Below are positions 54,710 to 64,000 of a stretch of 64,000 nt of DNA, piece after piece. Within the stretch, counting starts at the first letter, position 1. The number at the start of each line of letters is the position of its first letter. The notes under the pieces are model-generated. The model was given only the letters and a program-made list of their open reading frames with translations, did not search any database and was not told where the DNA came from. Source of the stretch: Karstenula rhodostoma CBS 690.94 (lineage: Eukaryota; Ascomycota; Dothideomycetes; Pleosporales; Didymosphaeriaceae); assembly GCA_010093485.1 (NCBI GenBank), contig MU001494.1:604805-668804 (forward strand), in the 5' to 3' direction. The translations under genes and the position numbers were made by a program.

Positions 54710-55567
54710 ATGTCCGGACCCGAGTCAACATCACCGCAAGCGTCGGCCAATCCTGAGGCGCCTGTCGCAAACCAGCAGATGCACCCCACGCTTGCCGATC
54801 GTATGAAGAAATACGAAGCTCCTTTCGACTTCACACTTCCTCTCGCAGCGCCCACCATCTTGCGACTCGATGGCCACACATTCTCGCGCTTCACGGCGAA
54901 CTTCCACAAGCCATTCGACCAGCGCATACACGACGCGATGATAGCAACGTGCATCGACCTCCTCAAATATTTCAACCAGGCGACAGTCGCATATACGCAG
55001 TCCGACGAGATAACACTAGTTTTCCCCTCAGGCGTGCAGAGCTTTAATGAGCGGGTGCAGAAGCTGGGTAGCCTCGCGGCGAGCTACTGCTCTGTGAAGT
55101 TCAACGCGCATCTCGCTGCATTACTGGCTGCGCAGCCCGAGCCGAAGGTCAAGGAAGCTGCCTACGGTGCGCTGGGTACTGCGCACTTCGATGCACGGTT
55201 CTTTACGGTGCCGTCGGTGGAGGAGGCGCTCAATTGCTTGCTTTGGCGGTGCCGCGGGGATGCGATAAGGAATTCCGTCAATGCGTTTGCGAGATCGCTG
55301 TATAAGGATGAGCAACTGCACAAGAAGACTGTTGTTGAGGTTCTGGACATGTTGCGCAAAGAGAAGGGCGTTGAATACGAGGAAGCAGTGCCGAGTTGGG
55401 CGGTTGAGGGTAGCCTGGTGAAGTGGGAGCAGTTTGAGCACGAAGGTGTCAATTTGAAGACTGGTGAGAAGGCGATTACGAAGCGGACGAGGTCAAGAGT
55501 GGAGGACCGAGGTGTCAGAGAGTTTTCGAAGGACAATCTCAAGTTGGTGACGCAGAAGTTTTGGTAG
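54710..55567 (+). CDS. Thg1-like 3'-5' nucleotidyltransferase
   Basis: An intronless frame of 285 residues of the tRNA-His guanylyltransferase superfamily, which adds nucleotides in the 3'-5' direction to tRNA 5' ends. Motifs: LADRMKKYE, the metal-binding LRLDGHTFSRFT, FHKPFD, AYTQSDEITLVF with the second carboxylate pair, HFDARFF and WRCRGDAIRNSVN. The sequence is closer in style to Thg1-like proteins (TLPs: GDRMK and FAYTQSDEIS forms) than to canonical eukaryotic Thg1, which usually opens with a KYEYV block and HNFEKPND. A disordered 25-residue start precedes the core. It may be a TLP acting in tRNA 5'-end repair, possibly mitochondrial, although no strong presequence is seen. Confidence 0.85.
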   Translation: MSGPESTSPQASANPEAPVANQQMHPTLADRMKKYEAPFDFTLPLAAPTILRLDGHTFSRFTANFHKPFDQRIHDAMIATCIDLLKYFNQATVAYTQSDEITLVFPSGVQSFNERVQKLGSLAASYCSVKFNAHLAALLAAQPEPKVKEAAYGALGTAHFDARFFTVPSVEEALNCLLWRCRGDAIRNSVNAFARSLYKDEQLHKKTVVEVLDMLRKEKGVEYEEAVPSWAVEGSLVKWEQFEHEGVNLKTGEKAITKRTRSRVEDRGVREFSKDNLKLVTQKFW

Positions 55568-55940
55568 GGAAGGGTGAGCTATCATGCCGCACGCACCTGG
55601 TACTGCATGCCTCCTAGACAGCTTGTACAACTTACAGAGGGTCACAGAACGGTTTTACGCAACGACAATCTTATCTCCGACGTCATGCCCGGAAGTTCGC
55701 ATTCTAGTAATGTGTTCGCCTGTTCTGACAGGATTCAAAATATTTCTCTCGTTTGACGTTCACCAGCCACATACCTCCTCCTAAAACAACCGCGCTACAA
55801 CAACTCAAGGAGGATCCTAACACAAGTCGCGGCCGGCGGGACATGATTCGTAGGGGCCGCGCGCTCCCCAGCCTCATTTAAGCCGCATTAAGCATGGGTC
55901 GGGCCTTGTCTCACTAGGCTGCACGATCATTCCGGCTGAC
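55568..55940. other. Intergenic upstream of membrane protein gene
   Basis: About 370 bases, nothing coding recognised. Confidence 0.45.
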
Positions 55941-58061
55941 ATGAGGCTGAACAAAATTACCAATGTCCCTTCGCTCCATCGTTCCAACCTCACACTCAAG
56001 ATGGGTTACACGCGACTCGATGAGAGCGTGCAGTCGCTGCCGCAGGAACAGGGGCTGCATCAGATGAAGAGCTATTCCGATTCACGTGCAAACTTTGAGA
56101 GTATACCGCCGGGGTATGGAAACAACTTTACACAATATACGGGATACGACCCGGTCAACACTCCATTTTACGCACCGCCCACTAGTCCTCCGCCGGTAAG
56201 CCCGGGGAAGGTCCAGCCTAGAGAAAGCCAGCAATACCACGGACAACTTCCTTCGGCAAAAGCATGGGCAATGAACAAACTGAGATCGTTCATTCTTGTA
56301 TTCGACATAGTTTTCCATTCTTCACCTTTAATGTTCATTGGTACGTTGTGGTCTACATCGGACTGCCGCTTATGGCTAACACACTCCGAAGCACTCGCAC
56401 TCATCGCTGCGCGAATCGATGGGAAAGAGGTTTCTCAATACGGGCAGCATCTTCAACAAGTGCTCCTTCTATCACCGACTATCTTCCCCGTGATATTCGC
56501 TGCACTTATGGGACGGTGTTTCAAATACCTGGGCCTATTCCTCGCTGAACGCGGTATCACCCTTGGCCGCCTCGAACAACTCATCGGGTCGACCTCTCTC
56601 TTTTCTGCGCTCGAGCGTCAAATATCTCTGCGAGGATCATCAGTGTTTGGCTACATACTGATGATATTGTGGCTTCTTTCGCCGCTTGGAGGTCAATCTG
56701 CCCTGCGCTTAATCGGCAAAGAAACAAACAGCGTCCTCAGGAACGGCACAGTCCAGTATCTGAATCCAGACACTGTTGTGGGCACTTTCATGGGGTCTGG
56801 AAGCGGTATAAACAGCGCGAGAAGTGTGTTTTCCCCAATCTTCCTCGCTTCGTTGCTCTCTAGCTCGAAGTACCAAGACACCTCCATGGACCTCTGGGGC
56901 AACGTCAAGATGCCACGGTTCGCATCTGTCGAAAACAGTACGTCTGACGACTGGAAGACCATCAAAAATGACAACGGTACGAACATCACATATGCATCGT
57001 TGATCGGCATCCCCGTCGCCCAGCTGGACAAGATTGGAGCGAGCAACTTCTCGGTCAAGGCACGACAATGGGATATAGACTGCGACAAGAACGAGATGCA
57101 GGGAGGCAAACAAGCGGATTTTGGCGGCCTGAACGTGTCGACCTGGAAGGTCGCTTACGCTCCCGTCAACAGCTCTTGCAGCAAGTGGCCGTGCTCCATC
57201 AGCTTCAAGTCCATCGCCAACAACGACGCCGCAGATGAAGACTACTTCAATTACACCGTCGCAAGCTGCAAGCTATCATATGATTCGTATGAGACACGCA
57301 TAGGTTGCAAGGGTCGATCCTGCAGACCTACCGCGATGAGGAAGATTGACCGATTCATCGGCGTCAATTACACCAGGGATTCTGATGCCTTTTTCCGCAG
57401 CACGCCCTCTTTGAACACCATGTCTACTCTACCGCGAATCGACAACCTTGGCGTAGGCTCAGTAGCATTCCGCGGCAGCACGAACGCAGAGAAATGGATG
57501 GCCGACCCTACAAACTTTGTGGGCCTGAAGACTTATGTCCAGCTCTACGAGCTCAGCCCTGATGTCTTATCGAACCGGCTCACGATCCTCTGGAACTCCT
57601 TATTCCAGTCGACGTACGCGATGGACACGCTCGGTGGTAATCTCGACCAGACCTTCGACAACATCACGCAGTCGGCAGATTCGCAGCTCTTCAACGGTAC
57701 CGCGTCGGCAATTTCGACGCCCATGGCGAGTGTCTGGCGCACCAACTGGAAGTGGTTCACTGCGCTCCTCGTGTCGTCGGTTATCCTTCAAATCGCTGCG
57801 TATATGGCTTTGTTCTTCAAGTACTACACGTGCGTGCCGGACATTATCGGCTACGCGAGCAGCATGACGCTGTTAAACCCGTACGTTCCCACGCCTACTG
57901 GTGGCACGACGTTACACGGATTGGAGAGATCTTGCATGCTGCAGGACATGCGGGTGATGATAGGAGACGTATGTGCGAATGAACCCATAGGTGCGATAGC
58001 GTTTGCAAAGGCGGATGAGGGCAGAGTTGCACGGTTGACTAGGAAGAGATTCTATGTGTAG
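55941..58061 (+). CDS. Large membrane protein of unknown function
   Basis: An intronless frame of 706 residues. A Pro/Gln/Tyr-rich cytosolic start of about 110 residues is followed by hydrophobic segments near residues 115-135 (SFILVFDIVFHSSPLMFIGT), 168-190 (VLLLSPTIFPVIFAALMGRC) and 237-255 (VFGYILMILWLLSPLGG). A large Asn-glycosylation-rich, Cys-containing extracytosolic region spans roughly 280-600, and a last helix lies near 610-632 (FTALLVSSVILQIAAYMALF). The block RLEQLIGSTSLFSALERQ before the third helix looks conserved-family-like, but I cannot name the family. The start could also be the Met at 56001 (MGYTRLDES). Confidence 0.8.
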   Translation: MRLNKITNVPSLHRSNLTLKMGYTRLDESVQSLPQEQGLHQMKSYSDSRANFESIPPGYGNNFTQYTGYDPVNTPFYAPPTSPPPVSPGKVQPRESQQYHGQLPSAKAWAMNKLRSFILVFDIVFHSSPLMFIGTLWSTSDCRLWLTHSEALALIAARIDGKEVSQYGQHLQQVLLLSPTIFPVIFAALMGRCFKYLGLFLAERGITLGRLEQLIGSTSLFSALERQISLRGSSVFGYILMILWLLSPLGGQSALRLIGKETNSVLRNGTVQYLNPDTVVGTFMGSGSGINSARSVFSPIFLASLLSSSKYQDTSMDLWGNVKMPRFASVENSTSDDWKTIKNDNGTNITYASLIGIPVAQLDKIGASNFSVKARQWDIDCDKNEMQGGKQADFGGLNVSTWKVAYAPVNSSCSKWPCSISFKSIANNDAADEDYFNYTVASCKLSYDSYETRIGCKGRSCRPTAMRKIDRFIGVNYTRDSDAFFRSTPSLNTMSTLPRIDNLGVGSVAFRGSTNAEKWMADPTNFVGLKTYVQLYELSPDVLSNRLTILWNSLFQSTYAMDTLGGNLDQTFDNITQSADSQLFNGTASAISTPMASVWRTNWKWFTALLVSSVILQIAAYMALFFKYYTCVPDIIGYASSMTLLNPYVPTPTGGTTLHGLERSCMLQDMRVMIGDVCANEPIGAIAFAKADEGRVARLTRKRFYV

Positions 58062-58348
58062 GACGGCGGGTTTTTGATGTTATGTGGAGTCAAAAGGATA
58101 CCCGTATGCTGAATTCTTCGCTTAATCTAGGTACAGTAACGAGATATATGAACGCCGGTTTACTATGCAATACCGCTTGTTGCTCTGTGCAGGAAATCAT
58201 GAAGCCGCCCAAAAAAGAAAACTGATCGCTGTGATACGATGGTTTGCCGCAAATCAACGCCAAAATATACTTGAAACAGATGTTGTAAAGTCGTTAGAAT
58301 GTCGATATTCTCTTGGCCGTCACGCTGAAACGCAGCACCAACCATATT
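58062..58348. other. Convergent 3' region
   Basis: About 290 AT-rich bases, nothing coding. Confidence 0.5.
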
Positions 58349-59173
58349 TCAATACCGCAGCCATTGAAAGTCGTTATGCGCGAGAATCAAGTTGTGTCCT
58401 TCGCCCCATACCACGCCTTCTATCGCGAACTGGAGCGACCCGATCTGGATCAGAGGTGACAACAACCCACAGTGGCTAGCAGCAAAGGCATGGAAAGCTT
58501 TCGCGTTCGCTTTGAGGGTTGTCTGCATGGTCTCGAGTAGGTCCTCGGCTTCCTCCGAATCAACGTTGACACGACGCTGCTCTGCACGCGGTACTTCCAG
58601 GCCCGGAACCATTGTGGTTGGTATGCGGAAGTTGAGGACTAGACTCTCGGTCCACAAAAGATTGAATCTTGGATCGCCATATGAGAGAAGATTCGCCAGT
58701 GTCTTAAGTAGGATAGCTATGTAGTCGAACAATTGATTTGCAAAACTCTCCGGTACGTCTTCGATAAGGTGAGCCAGCTCGTGGTCATGTGGAGATTGGA
58801 ATTGCCCTTCGTAGTAGAAGGGCTCCCGGATACGTAGGTCTACATTGACGACGAGCGAGTTGATAGTAGACGACAATCCGGGAAACCACACCCAGGTCAA
58901 AGCGAAGTACGGCCGGCCGTGGGAAAACGTGATGTCCAGTTCATACTCCAATTGCTTCGACGCCGCCAGATGCTGTATTGCTTGCTTGAACTCGCAGTAT
59001 GTCTTTCGACATGTCTGTAGAAGGCCGCGGTAGCTCCGAAGGGGCAGACGCTCTTTAACATATACCTCTGAAACAGCCATGACGGCTCGGAAGTGGGGCT
59101 CCAACTCTTCTCGGAGCAGGAAATCATACACAACATTGCGAATTTCCAGGGGCAGGTCCAAGAAACCAGTCAT
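58349..59173 (-). CDS. 2EXR/F-box-like protein
   Basis: An intronless minus-strand frame of 274 residues. It opens MTGFLDLPLEIRNVVYDFLL, the Leu-Pro-x-Glu-(I/L)-Arg signature of fungal 2EXR and F-box-like proteins. A further conserved-looking element is GLLQTCRKTYCEFKQAI, the usual second helix of such proteins (QTCRxxxxE). The rest is unremarkable alpha/beta sequence without known catalytic motifs. These families are expanded in Dothideomycetes and mostly uncharacterised; the F-box relation suggests, but does not show, a ubiquitin-ligase adaptor role. Confidence 0.68.
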   Translation of the reverse strand: MTGFLDLPLEIRNVVYDFLLREELEPHFRAVMAVSEVYVKERLPLRSYRGLLQTCRKTYCEFKQAIQHLAASKQLEYELDITFSHGRPYFALTWVWFPGLSSTINSLVVNVDLRIREPFYYEGQFQSPHDHELAHLIEDVPESFANQLFDYIAILLKTLANLLSYGDPRFNLLWTESLVLNFRIPTTMVPGLEVPRAEQRRVNVDSEEAEDLLETMQTTLKANAKAFHAFAASHCGLLSPLIQIGSLQFAIEGVVWGEGHNLILAHNDFQWLRY

Positions 59174-60188
59174 GGTAACAATACAACAGGGGAGGAATCG
59201 GCGCCGTGAATGGCAGGGATCAGGGCGGTGGCTTGATCGGACGCAGGGCTATCGGTAGGAGCGGTTGGCGGCAAGAAAGCGCTGTAGACGCACTCTGGGC
59301 CCCTTGGAAACGCAGAGATTCACCGCGACATCGTAAGGGCGGTGGCGTCCAAAGTGACGAGGGAGGAATGCGAGGACACACTAGACGTCGCGCTGTCGGC
59401 TGCCGACTCAAAGCTGAAGTTCGACACAGCCGGTCTGTGCGCGGAACATGATCGCTGCTGCACGTGTAACGCTAGGCCTGATATGATATTGTGCAACGGA
59501 GATCGCTCATACATTAAATCGTGCGAATGGTCAGCATCCGACGATATCCAAGTGCCTACATATGTGTAGAGGCGCTCTTGCCTTTAACATGGCCAACGTT
59601 GAGCGAGACGATGAGGCGTGTTTACTTCGCTTGACCAGATGAGCTTCGGCGTACCATCCCTGTGGTACGCGCTATTGAGGTTGTCTCTTAATTGACAGTC
59701 TATATTGCCATTACCTCCATAGACGACCCAAAAATATCACCCATCAGCACCTCGCAGCGTCTTCCCGTCAAGTGACTGAGATCTGGTGGGCGCCTTACGG
59801 AATTATCAACACCCGCGGAAGGGCCCCCAAGAGTGACCAAATACAGTGGCCATGTACTACCGGAGACAAGCTCTTCAAAAGCTCCTTCCGCAAGAGACCG
59901 TAGTATTCTCTTTCCTACCGATAGGCCCTCTTTACAGACGCTTATTCTACGCGCCTTGCCTAGTGGATCTGCCAAAAAAGGGAGACGAGACTGAACAAGA
60001 ACTGGGCCATAGAGAGGTGTTATAAGGTAGGTGGGTTTAATCCCACCTTAGATTGTCATTGATCGTATAATCTGATCCTGAACCTCATAGCAGATCCCGC
60101 TAGCAGAGCCAGATCCGCCATTCGTTGTTGCGGAGGTCCAGCTCATTCGACATATCCAGTCCAGCTCAGACTGCGTCATCTAAGCTCT
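59174..60188. other. Intergenic 1 kb
   Basis: A minus-strand frame at 59700-59975 (91 codons) has a mixed composition but no domain or homologue I recognise. A hairpin-like GGTGGGTTTAATCCCACC lies near 60030-60050. No gene supported. Confidence 0.4.
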
Positions 60189-60628
60189 TTAGGCGGCTCC
60201 AGCAGCATCGCACTGGTCTACCAGACTGTCAGCTTTGCTTCACAATGGCGATGTACCATCTGCGAAATGTCACTCACTCTTCTGCGCGGTGCAGTCCGCA
60301 AACGCAACATCTTGGCTGCCGCCGTTGGCGAGGTTGGCACAAGCGTCTGGAGAAGGGAAGATAAAGTCAGCGTCGTGCATAAACGTGTGGGATATGTCCA
60401 CCACGTACTAAACTGCTGATCGCAAGAACGCTGCACCGCCGCGCTAAGGTTGACGAAAGTACCTCCTTTTACAGAGAAAGGACGCTTCGCGTCGCCCGAG
60501 TCCTCGACAGGTGTAGCAGCGATGCCACCAAGCGCACCAGTGAAGGTCTGCGCGTTGCTCTGGCGGATAGCAATGGCGTTGGTGAGCGCGACAGCGCTGA
60601 AGAGAACGACAGCAGTGGTGAACTTCAT
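60189..60628 (-). CDS. Small secreted protein, 110 residues
   Basis: Three exons on the minus strand (60628-60409, 60346-60278, 60232-60189) give 110 residues. A signal peptide opens it (MKFTTAVVLFSAVALTNAIA), then a Gly/Ala-rich stretch and RPFSVKGGTFVNLSAAVQRS. After it come four cysteines spaced in a C-x9-C pattern (QRSCDQQ, NACANLANGG, ADCTAQK, DQCDAAG), which fits a family of small secreted fungal proteins with an NACAN block. The last splice site is the least certain: an alternative donor shifts three residues. No function is known to me. Confidence 0.62.
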
Positions 60629-61402
60629 TTTGGCAGATCAAAAAAGGGTTTTGAGAGTTTGAGTGGAAATACGTGATTAAAGAATGTACTGATCACGACC
60701 CGGCGTGAGTAAAGAGCGAATACAAAGAATGGTATGGTAGAAGATGTGGTGAAAGACAGACTGCTTCTTCGCAATCGCGCGCAGCGACAATACTTATATG
60801 CAGCCTCCAATGCATCATTCACCGTTATTATCAGCAGTCGCGGCATCTCTGAGATTATGAAGTGGTGTTGTTATGCAGATGCGTAGATTTGTGCCTGATC
60901 ATGCCTGAACCTGCCTGAAACAGGAAGCGTGCGAGGACCTCTGCGGCCACGAATCGCGTGTCGCACCAGGATATTACCCGGCACGAGGCTCCAGCAACCT
61001 TGTCCCAGAGGTTCGAGTGATGGCTATAATGTGGTGAATTGAGGCGCGGTAGGGAAATCGACAGGTGTCTGGTCCGCGAAGTTCGGCATCTCACTTCGAT
61101 TGAGGGCGGGGGTCACGTTATGTTGAGACCACTGTGTCTGGGTAGAAATTTCTGATTTCCCATTCCCATCAGCTATCGAGAAAGAGGGGACGACCATGGC
61201 AAATCGAGCAGCCGAATGCAATAAGCTTCCTCTGCCCCTTCCGCTATGCTGCTTGGTACACTAACTTAATGAACGAATACCTCAAGAACATGGTAATAAT
61301 AAACATGCACTGCATGCTTCTTGTATCCTCGTGTCTTGTGGTAGTTCCTCAGAGGCTCCTCGGAACCATAGTTGTGTCCATGCTACCAAGATGAAATGGA
61401 GT
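60629..61402. other. Promoter region of the 110-residue protein
   Basis: About 770 bases; contains ATATAAGTA on the minus strand near 60790. No gene seen. Confidence 0.4.
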
Positions 61403-63129
61403 TTAGTCATCGTAATTGAAGTCCTTGAGGTACGGGTCGTCCGAGAGAAACTGGTCACCATTATGGAGCAGATCCTTATACTCTTCCAATGAGCGATGGG
61501 ATATCCACCAATCCCAGTCACGAATATCGCAAGGAGTTGAGCAATGACAAGAATAGACTCTATGACTTTTGTTAGTATAAAATAGTGTGAAAAAGATGTA
61601 CTTACATCGCGTCAAACAATAAATCGCCGGCAGTGGCCTCGGATATTAATTTAATCTTTCCAGTCATGTCGTGAACAACCCCTCGTTTCTCATCCTCAAA
61701 AATACTCTCCCACTTCGCCCGCGTGCTATTTTTCACATGCCCGGAGATAACAATTCGGCCAAAACGTCCACTTTGAACCAGGTGCCGGATTGGCTTAAGT
61801 AGCATCGTAAAATACCAGTCGTGTAAAACTTTGTAGCAGGTTGGTGGAATAGCTATTGAGGCATCACCTTGGCTATCCCATCTTCTGAAATGGAATTCGA
61901 GGGTTCGAATGGGTGGAAGATGAGTAAGAAATTGAACCATCATCTGGTGGGCGCGATCCTCAGACTGGAAAACTTCTGCATATGCGGATTTGGCGAAGTA
62001 CAGCTGAACATGACTCAATTCTTCGAGTGAATAATATGACTGACACCTCGTTATGAGGTTTAGAGACGCCTGTTTTGCCCATAGACTTTTAAAGCAGCCA
62101 TCGATACGTTTAGCAGTGAGCTTCCATTGCGTTCCGAGAGCCTCATTGCGTAACTGCATGTTAACATGAAAGAGTGCGAGACGGATAAACGGGCCCTGAT
62201 CGTTTCGCTCGTCGCTGTTTCCTTGATCGCTGGTCTCGAACAGCACGCTGATGCGACTGTCTTCTGGGCGGACGTCCCGATCTTTGTAATAAATATTCGA
62301 CGAGGTATCACCGTTGATGGATACACAGTTCGTGACTACCATGGGCAAGGTAGGCCAATCTGATCTCTTGCCCATAGAAATACAAGGGGCCAGGTCTGGG
62401 GAGGAACTGCCCATACTGAAGGATTGGAATGAACCAGTGGATCCCATAGCGTATATGTAGATTATATCCCGAATTTCTCTGGGTAGCTTGAGAAACCGAA
62501 AGGTTTTTCCGTTCTGCGACCAGGCTTGAGCTTGTTGCAGTGTAATCTCTGCCGAGTAGTAACTGAACCGAGACATGAAGGTGTTTTGCAGCCACAGCGA
62601 GAAACAGATCCATTGGTATCCGACGTAGACTTCGACTTCGGCTCGTGTGTTTTTATCGTCGCTATAGGTATTCTGGGAATTGATGCGGAGTGGTAAAGTC
62701 TCGCTTCCATAGCCTGTGGTGGCCCTGTAGCAGTGACATTAGTACTTGTCGCCATATTGGGAATGATAACAAAAGTCAACTTGTTGCAAAATTATTGCTC
62801 ACTTACAGAACCTCGAATTCGACATCAAAACCCCAGGCACCTTCGCCAATCTTGGCACCTCGCAAGCCGACAAGCTCCACATACGACTTCTCGGGTCTCT
62901 CCGTATCCTCATCCGAAGAATACTACTTCATGGATAATGACGACGACGACCTCGCCTGGAACTCAATCTTCTCGAAGTGTCGCGAGCATTTCACATGCGC
63001 GGTGTCGCAAATGTCCCTATGGTAACGAGCACATAGCTCCTGAACGCACCGCTTGGCTTGTGTGATCGTGAAGAGGGCTCCGAAAGCGCAGGTGACAGCG
63101 TCGGACGCAGCCGATGTGGTCAAGTCCAT
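61403..63129 (-). CDS. 2EXR-like protein with in-frame TAG
   Basis: Exons on the minus strand are 63129-62807, 62724-61606 and 61559-61403. They join in frame to 532 codons, with one internal TAG at 62923-62925 after SSSSLSMK. The sequence on both sides looks protein-like: MDLTTSAASDAVTCAFGALF before, and YSSDEDTERPEKSYVELVGL with AWGFDVEFEVL after. After the first splice comes a segment ending FSLWLQNTFMSRF, then the 2EXR signature FRFLKLPREIRDIIYIYAM. A last exon adds an acidic tail (WDWWISHRSLEEYKDLLHNG). If translation began only at 62576, a conserved-looking N-terminus would be lost. Explanations are a nonsense mutation, an unrecognised intron (a GTGAAA donor near 62990) or readthrough. 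Confidence 0.65.
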
Positions 63130-63613
63130 GATGACGTGACTTGGCTATTGGAGTTGCGGGAAAATGATGCTGAGTGAAGAAACGGTTGTAGGTAGTGGTG
63201 AGTCGCGGAGCGCGTCATACGAACAACCTGAAGTGAAAGAGGCAGGAGCGACAGAACCTACCAAGCCTGAACTTTGCGCAGGCAGCTGCTTGTTAAAACC
63301 TCATGAATGCAGACCTGATTCTACCAAATATCTGAGATACTGAATGCGTTCGCTACAAAGACTGGCGATCAGAACTAACTGTATCCATAGCAGAGGCACC
63401 AATACTCGAAGCCCTGATGTCCATCCAACACTGACTAATCTGTGTAATGCTATTACCCCTGCCTCACTCTTCGGCGCTCAGATCTTATCACCACTTTCCT
63501 ACGCGGCCGCCGCTCCCGCCGAACCACCTTGGGCATTTCCGGCATCCTGCAGGTTTTCCACCGGGCAGCATTCCTCTCGCATGCTTCGCACCGCCACGGA
63601 ACTTTCTGGTAGT
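63130..63613. other. Intergenic at right end
   Basis: About 480 bases between two minus-strand genes. A + frame at 63344-63622 has no domain. Nothing else seen. Confidence 0.4.
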
Positions 63614-64000
63614 CTAACATAATCCTCCGTCAAAACCAGGCAACCTCCTCGTCCTCTTACCGCCCCAGCTCTTCCCATGCCGCGTAAACCACTGCCGCTT
63701 CACTTGCATATCTTTTCTCATGTCAAACTTGAAAGGTTGCATCTTGTTGAAAACATCCATGTCTTTCACGAAGTTGCTGTGGTATCCTTGATGGATAAAC
63801 AATCCATGCAGACGCTGTGCTATATAGAGTAAATGCCCCACGGCGATGGCGTCGGCATGAAGACCTTTGATATTCTTGCGGTACGTCCTTGCGTGAGTGT
63901 TGTACCGCTGAGCATTCCTTTCTTTGGCCGGAGACGTGTAGTAGTCGAGCAAGATAAACGTGGTGCAATCATTGCTGTGTTCATCGAGCTTATACATACC
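63614..64000 (-). CDS. Unknown protein, C-terminal part
   Basis: The minus-strand frame is open to the window edge, so the gene begins beyond it; the Met at 63997 is probably internal. The 128 visible residues are polar, rich in His, Arg and Lys, and start with KLDEHSNDCTTFILLDYY. A mixed helical region follows (LHADAIAVGHLLYIAQRLHG), then a basic end (KRQWFTRHGKSWGGKRTRR) and LPGFDGGLC at the stop. I recognise no domain in this fragment. Confidence 0.55.
   Translation of the reverse strand, partial: GMYKLDEHSNDCTTFILLDYYTSPAKERNAQRYNTHARTYRKNIKGLHADAIAVGHLLYIAQRLHGLFIHQGYHSNFVKDMDVFNKMQPFKFDMRKDMQVKRQWFTRHGKSWGGKRTRRLPGFDGGLC

Noticed and set aside
59700..59975. 91-codon minus-strand frame
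   Set aside because: Composition is protein-like, but there is no family match I can name and no splice-consistent extension.

Overview
The window is nuclear DNA of a filamentous ascomycete (Pezizomycotina; Dothideomycetes is my guess from the gene set, not proven). The reasons are short GT-AG introns of about 50-80 bases inside most genes, balanced base composition, and typical fungal families: Zn2Cys6 regulator, PL3 pectate lyase, ascomycete laccase with a DSGL C-terminus, fungal rhodopsin-like (SAT4-type) membrane proteins and 2EXR-like proteins. I read 29 apparently protein-coding genes (two cut by the window edges, one with an internal stop), two pseudogenes or relics and one intron-containing tRNA gene. 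Exon borders come from reading splice sites by eye and were checked for reading-frame continuity.

Layout. 0-11 kb: the end of an AzgA-type purine permease, RIB3 (riboflavin), a decayed Zn2Cys6 fragment, the mitochondrial calcium uniporter MCU, a PL3 pectate lyase and a Thr-rich secreted protein. 11-16 kb: a gene-poor stretch, then a secreted laccase and a small secreted protein. 16.9-35.3 kb: a sesquiterpene biosynthetic gene cluster with an aristolochene-synthase-type terpene cyclase, three P450s, two short-chain dehydrogenases, a secreted FAD-linked oxidase, a rhodopsin-like membrane protein and an AflR-like Zn2Cys6 regulator. 35.5-43.2 kb: a MDP-1 type phosphatase, a secreted protein made of four Cys-repeat units with Kex2-like sites, and a 1416-residue mucin-like single-pass membrane protein. 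44-50.7 kb: a dead SDR gene, mitochondrial Obg GTPase (MTG2), tRNA-Glu(CTC) and HIS5. 52.9-64 kb: a second rhodopsin-like protein, a Thg1-like 3'-5' polymerase, a large unknown membrane protein, two 2EXR-like proteins (one interrupted by an in-frame TAG), a small secreted protein and a partial unknown gene.

How the genes work together. The cluster reads as a complete tailoring route. Farnesyl diphosphate would be cyclised to an eremophilane-type (aristolochene-like) hydrocarbon, then oxidised by two paralogous P450s and one unrelated P450. Two SDRs and an FAD-linked oxidase could adjust carbonyl and alcohol states, and the AflR-like factor is the likely switch. No obvious MFS or ABC exporter lies in the cluster. 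The laccase and small secreted protein beside it may or may not belong. The remaining genes are ordinary housekeeping or secreted-protein genes.
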